Source of the DNA: Gemmatimonadota bacterium
GTDB taxonomy: Bacteria; Gemmatimonadota; Gemmatimonadetes; Longimicrobiales; Gaopeijiaceae
NCBI GenBank assembly: GCA_030550695.1
Contig: JAUQOX010000002.1
Coordinates: forward strand, 1-42,694
Length of the DNA stretch: 42,694 nt
Direction of reading: 5' to 3'
The position numbers and the translations under genes were made by a program. The number at the start of each line of letters is the position of its first letter. Position 1 is the first letter of the stretch. The notes beneath the pieces are model-generated. The model made no database searches. It had not been told where the DNA came from and was given only the letters and a program-made list of their open reading frames with translations. Of the stretch, positions 22,213 to 30,099 are shown piece after piece.

Positions 22213-23937
22213 ATGGTGGCCCCACCGGAAGGGAAGGCTTCCCGGGCCGGCCAGACCTCCCCGGGCCTCCTTCGCCTGCTGGGCCCCAAGATCCGGGGCC
22301 GGATCCACCGGGCCCGCAAGGACCAGGGGCGCTGGTTCAAGCTGTTGGTGCTGGGGTCGGTGGGGGCGATGTTCTGGTCCCTTCTCTTCGCCCTGATCTG
22401 GAGGATGCTCCTCTATTTTCGGAACACCCAGGGCATGGGCGAGCTGCTGGCCTCCAAGCTCCTGGGGATCGCCCTGCTCACCTTCCTGGGCATCCTGCTC
22501 CTCTCCAACGTCATCACCGCCCTCTCCACCTTCTTCCTGTCCCAGGACCTGGAACTTCTGGTGGCTGCCCCGGTGGATCCTCTCCACCTTTACGGGGCCC
22601 GGCTGGTGGAGACCGTGGTGAACTCCTCCTGGATGGTGGCCCTCTTGGCCGTTCCCCTCTTCCTGGCCTACGGGTTCACCTACCGGGCCGGGGTGGAGTT
22701 CTATCTGCTGGCGGCCGGGGTCATGCTCCCCTTCCTGGTCATCCCCGGGGTGTTGGGCTCGGCCTTCACCCTGCTCTTGGTGAACGTATTCCCTGCCCGG
22801 CGGACCCGGGACCTGCTGGCCCTGATCGCCCTGCTGGCCACCGCCGGCGTGGTGGCCCTCTTCCGGTTCCTCCGTCCGGAGCGCCTGGTGCGCCCCGAGG
22901 AGTTCAGGAACCTGGTGGATTTCCTCTCGGTTCTCCGGACACCCTCGTCGGTCTGGCTCCCCAGCGAATGGGCCACCGAGGCCCTCATGTCCCAGCTCCG
23001 GGGGTTCTTCGACCCCTTCCCTTTCCTCCTCCTCCTTTCCACGGGGGCCGCCCTGGTGGTCCTGGGCGCCTGGCTCCACGGCCGCTTCTTCCCCGCCGGT
23101 TTTTCCCGGGCCCAGGAGGGGGCCCCTCGTAGCAAGGAGGAACGCCGTCGGTCCCGCTGGGTGGAGCGCCTGCTCCTCGGCGCCGGACCCCGGACCCGGG
23201 AGCTGGTGGCCAAGGAGGTGCGGATCTTCTTCAGGGATTCCACCCAATGGTCCCAGTTGGTCCTCCTGGCGGTGTTGGTGGCCGTCTATGTCTACAACAT
23301 CCGGGTCCTTCCCCTGTACACGGGGGAAAGGGTTTCCTTTTTCCTGGTGAACGTGGTCTCCTTCCTCAACCTGGGGCTGGCAGGGTTCGTGGTGGCGGCC
23401 ATCGCCGCCCGCTTCGTCTTCCCTTCCATTTCCCTGGAGGGGAGGGCCCTGTGGCTCCTGCGCTCGGCCCCCCTCCGGGTGGAGTCCTTGTTCTGGACCA
23501 AGTATTGGGTGGGGACCGTCCCCCTGTTGTTGGTGGCCGTGCCGTTGATCGTCCTCACCAACCTCATCTTGCAGGTTTCGCCGTTCCTGTTCGTCCTTTC
23601 CACCGCCACCATGGTGGTCATGACCTTTGCCTTGGGGGCCCTGGCCCTGGGGTTCGGCGCCCTCTATCCGAACTTCGAGACCGAGAACGTGGCCGAGATT
23701 CCTACCTCTTTCGGGGGGCTCCTGTTCATGATGGCCGCCGTGGCCTACCTTGCCGGGATCGTGGTCTTGGAGGCGTGGCCCGTCTATCTGTACCTTTCGT
23801 CAGGGCTCCGGGGGAGCCGGGAGGTGCCGGCGATTCCCTTGGCGGTGGGGGTTGTGGGAGTCGTGCTCCTCACCGCCGCCGCTGTGGCCTTCCCCCTTCG
23901 GACGGGGGTGAAGAAGGTCCAAGAGCTGGAAGCCTGA
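22213..23937 (+). CDS. ABC exporter permease, large ABC-2-like
   Basis: A 574-residue integral membrane protein with about 12 hydrophobic segments in two similar halves, separated by a cytoplasmic stretch (FSRAQEGAPRSKEERRRSRW to ELVAKEVRIFFRDSTQW). This size is about twice an ordinary ABC-2 permease and fits the putative two-domain ABC exporter families. The motif STFFLSQDLELLVAAPVDP (dominated by LELLxxAPV) is typical of these permeases. The cargo is unknown. The ATG at 22213 has AGGGG 7 bases upstream; a GTG at 22195 is an alternative. It is probably part of one unit with the transglutaminase, TerB-like and two small membrane genes. Confidence 0.88.
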   Translation: MVAPPEGKASRAGQTSPGLLRLLGPKIRGRIHRARKDQGRWFKLLVLGSVGAMFWSLLFALIWRMLLYFRNTQGMGELLASKLLGIALLTFLGILLLSNVITALSTFFLSQDLELLVAAPVDPLHLYGARLVETVVNSSWMVALLAVPLFLAYGFTYRAGVEFYLLAAGVMLPFLVIPGVLGSAFTLLLVNVFPARRTRDLLALIALLATAGVVALFRFLRPERLVRPEEFRNLVDFLSVLRTPSSVWLPSEWATEALMSQLRGFFDPFPFLLLLSTGAALVVLGAWLHGRFFPAGFSRAQEGAPRSKEERRRSRWVERLLLGAGPRTRELVAKEVRIFFRDSTQWSQLVLLAVLVAVYVYNIRVLPLYTGERVSFFLVNVVSFLNLGLAGFVVAAIAARFVFPSISLEGRALWLLRSAPLRVESLFWTKYWVGTVPLLLVAVPLIVLTNLILQVSPFLFVLSTATMVVMTFALGALALGFGALYPNFETENVAEIPTSFGGLLFMMAAVAYLAGIVVLEAWPVYLYLSSGLRGSREVPAIPLAVGVVGVVLLTAAAVAFPLRTGVKKVQELEA

Positions 23938-23950
23938 GGAGGAGGGCCGA

Positions 23951-24451
23951 ATGCTGGAAACCCTTCGGGAGTTCTTCGCCAGGAAGATGGACGGGTCGGC
24001 TGCGGGGGGGGAGCTTCCGCCCCCGGAGAGCCTGCGTCTGGCGGCTTCGGCCCTCTTGCTGGAACTGGCCTATGCCGACGACGAGTTCTCCCCTCCCGAG
24101 CGGGCGCACCTGGAAAGGGCCGTTCGGCTTCAGTTCGGTTTGGACCGGGACGAAGCCCAGGAACTGGTCAGGCTGGCGGAACGGGAGCGGGCCCGGGGAA
24201 CAGACCTCTGGACCTTCACCAACCTGATCGCCGACCGCTTTACCCTGGGCCAGAAAATGGTTCTCGTCGAGGCCATGTGGGAGCTGGTCTTCTCCGACGG
24301 GGTGCTGGCCCGGAGGGAAGAGTACCTGCTGAAGAGGATCACCGGGCTCCTCCGTCTGGAAGCCGCGGACGTGGGCGAGGCCCGGGCCCAGGTGGAACGG
24401 CGTCGGAACCTGGGCAAGACGGGGGTCACGGGAACCAAGGAGGGGCCATGA
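23951..24451 (+). CDS. TerB-like protein
   Basis: A 166-residue all-helical protein of the TerB (tellurite-resistance B)-like family. The two diagnostic stretches are LLLELAYADDEFSPPERAHL and MWELVFSDGVLARREEYLLKR, each with the acidic metal-binding pattern (A/S-D-x-x-hydrophobic). TerB domains bind divalent metal and associate with membranes and stress complexes. A 25-residue linker precedes the domain. GAGGAGGAGGG is an excellent ribosome-binding site before the ATG. Its stop overlaps the next small gene in ATGA, and it follows the exporter permease by 13 bases. Confidence 0.85.
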   Translation: MLETLREFFARKMDGSAAGGELPPPESLRLAASALLLELAYADDEFSPPERAHLERAVRLQFGLDRDEAQELVRLAERERARGTDLWTFTNLIADRFTLGQKMVLVEAMWELVFSDGVLARREEYLLKRITGLLRLEAADVGEARAQVERRRNLGKTGVTGTKEGP

Positions 24452-24597
24452 AGGATTGGGTACCGGGGGGGTATCTGTTCACGAACCTGGTGTTCTGGAC
24501 TGTGGTGGGGATGGTGTTGGTGGGAACCAACGCCGTGCCCATCGTGCTGACGGTGGGGCTCGTGCTCCTGGCCCTCGAGACGTTCCGCCGGTCGTGA
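24448..24597 (+). CDS. Small membrane protein, 49 aa
   Basis: A 49-residue protein, MKDWVPGGYLFTNLVFW followed by two short hydrophobic segments (TVVGMVLVG and AVPIVLTVGLVLLALET) and a basic end, FRRS. It probably spans the inner membrane once or twice. AAGGAGGGG sits just before the ATG, which overlaps the TerB stop in ATGA. There is no known family. Its position suggests a small accessory subunit of the exporter/TerB operon. Confidence 0.65.
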   Translation: MKDWVPGGYLFTNLVFWTVVGMVLVGTNAVPIVLTVGLVLLALETFRRS

Positions 24598-24610
24598 GGG
24601 GGAAGCTGGG

Positions 24611-24856
24611 GTGGTCCTTTTTCTGAAAATCCTGGGCGCCTTGGCGGCGTTGGCTCTAGGGATCTACCTGGGTTGGGGAGGGCCCTACCGCCCCGACCCC
24701 GAACTCATCGAACGGGCCCTGGACGGTCACGGACAGCGGCGGAAGGTGAGGCGGCATTTTACCCCCCTGGGGTGGCTGCGGGGACGGCTCGAGCGTGCGT
24801 CCCGGGAGCGCCGGAGAAGCCGGGGGGGCCGCTCGGGTCCGTTTGCTCTTTCTTGA
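24611..24856 (+). CDS. Small membrane protein with basic tail, 81 aa
   Basis: An 81-residue protein starting at a GTG (24611) with one N-terminal membrane segment, LFLKILGALAALALGIYLGW. The soluble tail of about 55 residues is highly basic (RRKVRRHFT, RERRRSRGGRS). The end is followed at once by a strong terminator, which makes this the last gene of the operon. No family is recognised. The small size makes the call moderate, but the topology and position support it. Confidence 0.6.
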   Translation: MVLFLKILGALAALALGIYLGWGGPYRPDPELIERALDGHGQRRKVRRHFTPLGWLRGRLERASRERRRSRGGRSGPFALS

Positions 24857-24880
24857 GGGAAGGGCGGCCCTTCCCTTTTT
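24857..24880 (+). terminator. Rho-independent terminator
   Basis: GGGAAGGG (24857-24864), loop CGG, CCCTTCCC (24868-24875), then TTTTT (24876-24880). The perfect 8-bp stem and T run start at the base after the previous stop codon. It ends the + strand operon facing the convergent DUF445 gene. Confidence 0.9.
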
Positions 24881-24976
24881 GAGGGCGTCCGGGGCGGCGC
24901 CAGCCGTCGGCGGGGGCCCCAGGATCTTGTCGCCTCCCGACCCCCCGGCTTGGCCCTGGCGCGATCCGCCCGGCCC

Positions 24977-26545
24977 TCATCGCCACAGGGTGTTCACCAC
25001 CACCAGCACCAACCCCACGAAGGCCCCCAACAGGTAGCCCAGCCGGACGATGAGGCGGAGTTCCCGGTCCGTCACCCGCCGCACCAGCTCCTCCATCTTG
25101 GCCGGGGGGTAGTGGAGGACCTTCTCCTCGACCCGGCCCGCCACGTTCAGGCGATGGACCACGTCCGGCACTTGGGTCTGCAACCACTCCCACAAGGGAT
25201 CGCCCAGGGCTTGTTCCAGCCGCTGGGCGGTGTTGGGCGGAAGCCACCGGGCCGGCGTCCCCAGGGGCCGGTCCAGGAGCCCTGAGGCCAACCTCCGTGC
25301 CGTCCGACGGTAGAGCTGAAAGGCCGCCTCGCTCCGGGCCAGGCCCACCAGAGCGCGGGTGAGGGTCTCCGGGGGGAGACGCCCCAGGACCTCGCCCCAG
25401 GTGCGGGAACCGGCCCGCTCCAAGGCCTGCCCCATCTTCTCCACCAGGAAGTCCCGTGTGGCGGGATCCCGGGCCATGGCCACCGTCCATCCCGCCAGGG
25501 TGGCCCGGGCGTCCCGGACCTGGGGGTCGTCGGGCCCCCCCAGAACCGACGCCACGGGTTTGCGGAGGAAATCCACAATGGCGTCGTTCACCCCCCTGGC
25601 CATGGCCTCCTGCACCGTGGGCTCCCGGAGCATCTCGGACAATCGTTCCGCCCCCTCCCGTTCGATGGTGTCCAGAATCCGATCCAGGGTCTCTTCCGTG
25701 ACCAGAAGCCGGGCCACCACCCGCTGGTAGAAGTTGAGGTCCCGTAGGAAGCGGTGGAACAGTTCGTGGAGGGTGCGCTGGAAGCGGGAACGGGCCGCGG
25801 GGTCCTCCAAAAGGCGGCCCAAACGCTGGAGGGCCAGGGGGAGGTACGAGGCGATGGCTTTTTCCAGGGCCCCCACCAGGCCCAGGGGGAGCACCTCCTG
25901 GAAGGTCTTTCCCGGAGCCAGGAGGGAACCGGAAGCCCGGGCCAAGTAGTCCTCCACCGCCTCCTGAAACCCTTCGCTGTCCACGGCGTTTTCCAGCCAA
26001 TCCGCCACCGCGCCCTTGAGGACCTCCTCCCGGACCGGGGTCAGGAGTTCCGCCACGGGCTGGTCTCCCACCGCTTCCAGGAAGCTCCGGGTACGGGCCG
26101 CCACGAACGCCTCGAAGGCCTCCGAGGCCAGAAACTCCTGGAGCCGGGCCAACCCCAGCTCCAGGGCTTCGTCCAGGAGGACCTCCAGTTCTTTCACCAC
26201 CCCGGGAGGAAGGATTTCCCGCAACGATCCCCGCTCCCTCTGGAACAGCTCCTCCAGGAAGTGGGACAAGCGTTCATCGAAGGCTTGGCGGAACTCCCCC
26301 TGGGCCAGGGTGCGGGCCAGGTCCTCCTCGGTGAGGAGCCGGTTCCCCACCGTCCTGCCCACGGCAGCCGCCAGGCGGGCCTGGTTCTTGGGAATCGCCC
26401 CCTGGAGGAGGCGGAACGGCCGTCCGAACAGCTTGGGGGGCTCGTAGGGGTGGAAAAGCATCCAGATGGCCACGGAGTTCGTAAGGCCCCCGGCCAGGGC
26501 CCCGAAGGCGACGGTGACCAGAGCTTGGAGGACGGGATCGGCCAT
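24977..26545 (-). CDS. DUF445 family membrane protein
   Basis: A 522-residue protein of the DUF445 (YheB-like) family. The N-terminal hydrophobic motif GALAGGLTNSVAIWMLFHPY and LFGRPFRLLQGAIPKNQARL are diagnostic. The long middle is helical with charged residues and would lie on one side of the membrane. A C-terminal segment, LGYLLGAFVGLVLVVVNTLW, gives a second membrane anchor. The molecular function of the family is unknown. It is the last gene of a three-gene minus-strand unit; its start is 3 bases after the stop of the upstream gene. Confidence 0.92.
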   Translation of the reverse strand: MADPVLQALVTVAFGALAGGLTNSVAIWMLFHPYEPPKLFGRPFRLLQGAIPKNQARLAAAVGRTVGNRLLTEEDLARTLAQGEFRQAFDERLSHFLEELFQRERGSLREILPPGVVKELEVLLDEALELGLARLQEFLASEAFEAFVAARTRSFLEAVGDQPVAELLTPVREEVLKGAVADWLENAVDSEGFQEAVEDYLARASGSLLAPGKTFQEVLPLGLVGALEKAIASYLPLALQRLGRLLEDPAARSRFQRTLHELFHRFLRDLNFYQRVVARLLVTEETLDRILDTIEREGAERLSEMLREPTVQEAMARGVNDAIVDFLRKPVASVLGGPDDPQVRDARATLAGWTVAMARDPATRDFLVEKMGQALERAGSRTWGEVLGRLPPETLTRALVGLARSEAAFQLYRRTARRLASGLLDRPLGTPARWLPPNTAQRLEQALGDPLWEWLQTQVPDVVHRLNVAGRVEEKVLHYPPAKMEELVRRVTDRELRLIVRLGYLLGAFVGLVLVVVNTLWR

Positions 26546-26548
26546 GGA

Positions 26549-27925
26549 TCACTGTTGGATGTGACGAAAGATCCCCCGAACGGGATAGCCTCGGCCGTCC
26601 ACGCTCACGGTTCCCCGAACCTGAAGGAGCCCCTCCACGGGCAGGATGGGCCCTTCCCCCTCACCGGCCTCCAGGAAGACCGCCTCCACCAGGAGATTCC
26701 CTCGGAGGCTCCGGCCGGGGTCCCGAAGGTCCCAGGCCGCGGGAATGTCCCGGCGGGCCGGCTCGAAACTGCGCCGCTGGGACCAGACCAGCCGGAGTCC
26801 TTCCCAGCGGCGGTCGCTGAACCCGACCCTGCCCCATACGGTGTAGCGGCCCCCGTCGGGGGTGTCGGCGGGGAGCTGGTTTTCCCACACCAACTGGAGG
26901 CTGTCGCCCGACGTCAGGAACCCCCACGGCCCCGGAGGGGGGTCTCCCGCCGCCCACGCCCGGCTGAGATCCAGGACAAGCCCGGGTAAGCTTCGGTCTC
27001 CCAGGGCCAGGGCTCCTTCATGGACCCGAAAATCCTGGGCTCTGGGGCCCGTCCATTCCGCCAACAGGGGGCCCAGGGCCACCTCGAGCCGCCGGGGCTC
27101 CGCCTGGAAGATCAGGACATCCAGGGCATCGTCCAGTCCCACCACCAGGCGGACCGGTCCCCTGGGGAGGATCCGCCAGGGTACGGCGGAGGGGGGAGTT
27201 TCCCAGCCCTCGTCCATGAAGCGATCCCAGACCCCCCCTCTGGCCAGCCAGGCTTGGATTTTCCGGTCCACGGCCCCCGGACGGGTGCGGGTCCGGAAGA
27301 TCCAGGGAACCAGGAACAGGCTGTCGCCGAGGGTCCCCACGTACACCACGCTCCTCTCGTACCGCCTGCCGAACTTGTTGGCCTCTGCGGCGGGATCTCG
27401 CTCGTCCTGGGAGGCCTCCCCCGGCTCCTGCCGGGGCGGAGTACAGGCGGGGGCGGCTCCCAGCAGGGACCACAGAACAAGGAGAAGAAGGGCCGGCAGG
27501 CCCTTGGGGGCGCTGGCCGAGGGGTCCACCACCGATCCCGGACCGGCCCCCAGGCGACGGTCCAGGGCTTGGAGGAAGCGGCGGATCCGGCGGCGGTGCC
27601 GTCCCCATGGGAGCCCCCCCCGCGGGGAAGCCGAGGCCACGTCCACCCGGGTCAGGGCGTTCTCGTCCAGGCGGACCCGGATCTCCACCCTGTCCACGGT
27701 ACGGAAGAGGGGCTGGGGAATCTCCGCTTCCACAACCCCCCGGTCTTCATCGGCGGCCGCAAGCCTCCAGCCCCTCATCCCCCCGGACGCCAGCTCCACC
27801 ACCCCCCGCCATACCCGGGCGTAGGGGATCACATAGGTGCGGCCCCGGAGCCGGGGGTCCGGGTGGTGGGGGTGGGTGGCGGCAGGTCCGGACCCCGGGC
27901 CGCCCCAGAGGTCCAGGGGGCTCAA
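26549..27925 (-). CDS. DUF1499-like domain fused to membrane segment and unknown domain
   Basis: A single 458-residue reading frame with three parts. Residues about 30-130 resemble DUF1499: RVWRGVVELASGGMRGWRLA, VEAEIPQPLFRTVDRVEIRV and TRVDVASASPRGG with RRIRRFLQAL. Residues about 145-165 are hydrophobic (LPALLLLVLWSLLGAAPAC), a membrane span or late signal peptide ending in Cys but not a textbook lipobox. Residues 170-458 are a beta-rich domain of unknown family, likely extracytoplasmic. The start is inferred as TTG at 27923-27925, overlapping the upstream SIMPL stop in TTGA. An internal GTG-GTG pair just before the hydrophobic segment could start a separate exported product. It is co-transcribed with the SIMPL and DUF445 genes. 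Confidence 0.62.
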   Translation of the reverse strand: MSPLDLWGGPGSGPAATHPHHPDPRLRGRTYVIPYARVWRGVVELASGGMRGWRLAAADEDRGVVEAEIPQPLFRTVDRVEIRVRLDENALTRVDVASASPRGGLPWGRHRRRIRRFLQALDRRLGAGPGSVVDPSASAPKGLPALLLLVLWSLLGAAPACTPPRQEPGEASQDERDPAAEANKFGRRYERSVVYVGTLGDSLFLVPWIFRTRTRPGAVDRKIQAWLARGGVWDRFMDEGWETPPSAVPWRILPRGPVRLVVGLDDALDVLIFQAEPRRLEVALGPLLAEWTGPRAQDFRVHEGALALGDRSLPGLVLDLSRAWAAGDPPPGPWGFLTSGDSLQLVWENQLPADTPDGGRYTVWGRVGFSDRRWEGLRLVWSQRRSFEPARRDIPAAWDLRDPGRSLRGNLLVEAVFLEAGEGEGPILPVEGLLQVRGTVSVDGRGYPVRGIFRHIQQ

Positions 27926-28686
27926 CGCCTGCGCTCCACGATGCGGTAGCTGATGCTCACGGAAGCCGACACCACCAGGTTGCCCCCCTCGATGGGCGTG
28001 GCGGGGGCTCCCTCGAAGGCGACCATCAACGGCTCCGCCCGGGCCAGGTCCAGGCTCCGGGGTAGGGGAACCGAAGCGCCCCCCTGGACCTCCACAGCCC
28101 CCCCCAAGGTCACTCCCATGGCCTGGGCAATGGTCTCGGCCTCTTCCCGGGCTCGGGCCACCGCCTGGCGAAGGGCCTCCAAGCGGGCCTGGCGGGTGTC
28201 GGAGGCCTCGAAGGAAAGGTTGGCAACCCGGTTGGCTCCCGCCCCCAGGGCCAGGTCCAGGATCCTTCCGGCGGCCGCCACATCGGGAATCCTGGCCCGG
28301 ACGTGGTTCACCGCCCGGTAGGCGACGATGCTCCGCGCCCCCGGATCCTGTGGGCCGGTCCGGTATTCCGGCCGGAGGGTGTAGCCGTAGGTCTCCAACT
28401 CCAAACCCGGGACCGAGGCGCCCCGGAGGGCCTGCAGCACGGCGTCCTTCCTGGCGGCATGGGACTGGGAGGCCTCCTGGGCCGAAGGGGCCTCGGTTTC
28501 CACGGCAAAGGCCACGGAGACCCTGTCGGCCGGGACCTCCACCGCGGCCTGTCCCGAAACCCGAAGGGTACCGGGCTGGAAGAGGCCTCCGGCCGCCTGG
28601 GGCGCGGCGGCCCCCGGGACGGCGGCCAGCCAGGCCAGGAGGGGCACGGTAACGAATGGGGCTCGACCTCGGACCTGTCCTTTCAT
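27922..28686 (-). CDS. SIMPL (DUF541) domain periplasmic protein
   Basis: A 254-residue secreted protein. Residues 1-28 are a signal peptide (FVTVPLLAWLAAVPGAAAP, with Ala-x-Ala cleavage). The SIMPL domain follows: LRVSGQAAVEVPADRVSVAF, the long helical linker EASQSHAARKDAVLQAL, YTLRPEYR, YRAVNHVRARIPD and a C-terminal VVSASVSISYRIVERRR. SIMPL proteins are oligomeric envelope proteins linked to oxidative or other stress; the role is not settled. This is the first gene of the minus-strand unit. A possible -10, TATATT, lies at 28817-28822, about 125 bases upstream. Confidence 0.9.
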   Translation of the reverse strand: MKGQVRGRAPFVTVPLLAWLAAVPGAAAPQAAGGLFQPGTLRVSGQAAVEVPADRVSVAFAVETEAPSAQEASQSHAARKDAVLQALRGASVPGLELETYGYTLRPEYRTGPQDPGARSIVAYRAVNHVRARIPDVAAAGRILDLALGAGANRVANLSFEASDTRQARLEALRQAVARAREEAETIAQAMGVTLGGAVEVQGGASVPLPRSLDLARAEPLMVAFEGAPATPIEGGNLVVSASVSISYRIVERRR

Positions 28687-28816
28687 GATGTCGTCCTCCT
28701 CGGGCGGAATTCCGGCCGGGACTGCCGCCGTTCCCGTCCGACGCCGTGGCAGTCCGTCCTCCTGCCGGTCCCACCCTTGGGCAAGCCCCCCGGGGTGGGC
28801 CCGGGCAGGACAGAGG

Positions 28817-28822
28817 AATATA
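28817..28822 (-). promoter_or_regulatory. Possible -10 element for the SIMPL operon
   Basis: TATATT on the minus strand (5/6 match), in an otherwise GC-rich divergent region. No good -35 is found 16-18 bases upstream, so support is limited. Confidence 0.3.
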
Positions 28823-28859
28823 CACCCATGCCCTCCTCCCTGGCCCCGCCTGGGGCCCT

Positions 28860-28887
28860 TTGCCCCCCTGCCCCCCTTCCTTACAAT
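28860..28887 (+). promoter_or_regulatory. Candidate promoter of the nucleotidyltransferase gene
   Basis: TTGCCC (28860-28865, 4/6), 16 bases, then TACAAT (28882-28887, 5/6). The predicted start near 28894 leaves about 55 bases before the ATG at 28950. The -35 hexamer is the same as in the rho candidate. Confidence 0.5.
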
Positions 28888-28949
28888 TGTCCCCGCAACT
28901 GGAGTCCCTCTTCCCTCCGCCTTCGGGCGGCCGCTTTCCGGAACCTGCC

Positions 28950-29945
28950 ATGAAAGCCGTGATCCCCCTTGCCGGAAAAGGCACCCGCCTCCGCCCCCAG
29001 ACCTACCACACCCCCAAACCCCTCCTGCGGGTGGGGGGTCGTCCGGTGATGAGCTACATCCTGGACGATCTCCGGGCCCTGGGGATCGAGGAGATCGTCT
29101 TCGTCATCGGTTACCTGGGGGAGGTAGTCAAGGAGTACATGGCCAAGGAATACCCGGACCTTCGCCCCCGCTACGTGGTCCAGGAGGTCCAGGACGGGAC
29201 CGCGGGGGCGGTGCACCTCACCCGCCCGTACGTGGACGAGGAGGTCCTCATCGTCTTCGTGGACACCCTCTTCGAGGCCGACCTGGGGCTCATCCGCACC
29301 CTCGGTCCGGAGTGGGCAGGGATCATCTGGGCCAAGGAAGTGGAGGACTACCAGCGTTTCGGGGTGGTGGTGACGGACGCCGGCCAGGCCATGGTGCGGA
29401 TCGTGGAGAAGCCCAAGGAGCCCATTTCGCGGCTGGCCAACATCGGGCTGTACTACATCCGGGATCACGACCTGCTGTTCCGGGGAATCGAACACACCCT
29501 GGCCCAGCCCCCCGGCCCCGGGGGGGAGTTCTTCCTTACCGATGCCTTCCAGTACATGGTGGACCACGGGGCCAGAATCCTCACCGCCCCCGTCCAGGGC
29601 TGGTACGATTGCGGGAAGCCGGAGACCCTGTTGGCCACCAACGAACATCTGCTCCGGAACGGACGCGGGGGGGTGGCCCCGTCGGCTTTCCTGGAGGGAG
29701 CCCGCCTCCACGAGCCGGTGCGGATCGAAGAGGGGGCCCGGGTGGAGGACAGCACCCTGGGGCCCAATGTGACGGTGGAGGCAGGCGCCCGCATCCGGGG
29801 TTCCTCCATCCGTAACAGCCTCATCGGGCCGGGGGCGGTGGTGGAGGGCTGCGTCCTCAGGGACTCCCTGGTGGGGGGGTCCGCCGTGGTGAGGACTTTC
29901 CACGGGAAGGTGAGCCTGGCCGACCACTCCTTGGTGGAGGGGTGA
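28950..29945 (+). CDS. Sugar-1-phosphate nucleotidyltransferase
   Basis: A 331-residue protein of the RmlA/GlmU-type family. The N-terminal catalytic domain has the signature AGKGTRLRPQTYHTPKPLL, then DDLRALGIEEIVFVIGYLGE, VFVDTLFEADL (metal-binding Asp), VEKPKEP and GWYDCGKPETLL. A C-terminal left-handed beta-helix is seen as hexapeptide-like repeats (ARVEDSTLGPNVTVEAGARI, SSIRNSLIGPGAVVEGCVL). It makes an NDP-sugar, probably dTDP- or UDP-glucose, for cell-surface polysaccharide; the exact nucleotide cannot be read off. It sits alone between divergent and pho genes. Confidence 0.9.
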   Translation: MKAVIPLAGKGTRLRPQTYHTPKPLLRVGGRPVMSYILDDLRALGIEEIVFVIGYLGEVVKEYMAKEYPDLRPRYVVQEVQDGTAGAVHLTRPYVDEEVLIVFVDTLFEADLGLIRTLGPEWAGIIWAKEVEDYQRFGVVVTDAGQAMVRIVEKPKEPISRLANIGLYYIRDHDLLFRGIEHTLAQPPGPGGEFFLTDAFQYMVDHGARILTAPVQGWYDCGKPETLLATNEHLLRNGRGGVAPSAFLEGARLHEPVRIEEGARVEDSTLGPNVTVEAGARIRGSSIRNSLIGPGAVVEGCVLRDSLVGGSAVVRTFHGKVSLADHSLVEG

Positions 29946-29953
29946 GCCCCTCG

Positions 29954-29969
29954 TGTCACAGATGTGACA
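29954..29969. promoter_or_regulatory. Inverted repeat operator candidate upstream of phoB
   Basis: TGTCACA (29954-29960), GA, TGTGACA (29963-29969): perfect 7-base arms with a 2-base spacer. This is the symmetry expected of a dimeric regulator; the halves also resemble PhoB half-sites. It lies 130 bases before phoB and 9 bases after the upstream stop codon. Confidence 0.5.
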
Positions 29970-30016
29970 TGGATCTTCCGAATTCGTTACAAACGATCCC
30001 CCTGGGTTGTTACATT
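29955..30016 (+). promoter_or_regulatory. Candidate Pho box array and promoter of the pho-pst operon
   Basis: The motif G-T-N-A-C-A occurs at 29955 (GTCACA), 29964 (GTGACA), 29986 (GTTACA) and 30009 (GTTACA). The last three are spaced 22 and 23 bases, about two helical turns; PhoB half-sites (CTGTCAT-like) repeat every 11 bases. TACATT (30011-30016) could be the -10, without a consensus -35, as at PhoB-activated promoters. The leader to phoB would be about 75 bases. The pattern plus the operon downstream suggest PhoB autoregulation. Confidence 0.45.
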
Positions 30017-30099
30017 AGGCCTCGACTCTCAGAGGAGGCCCAAGGGAAAGGGGTCTCTTTTCTCGGCTCCACCCCTAGCCTGGACCTACGGGGGTCTTC

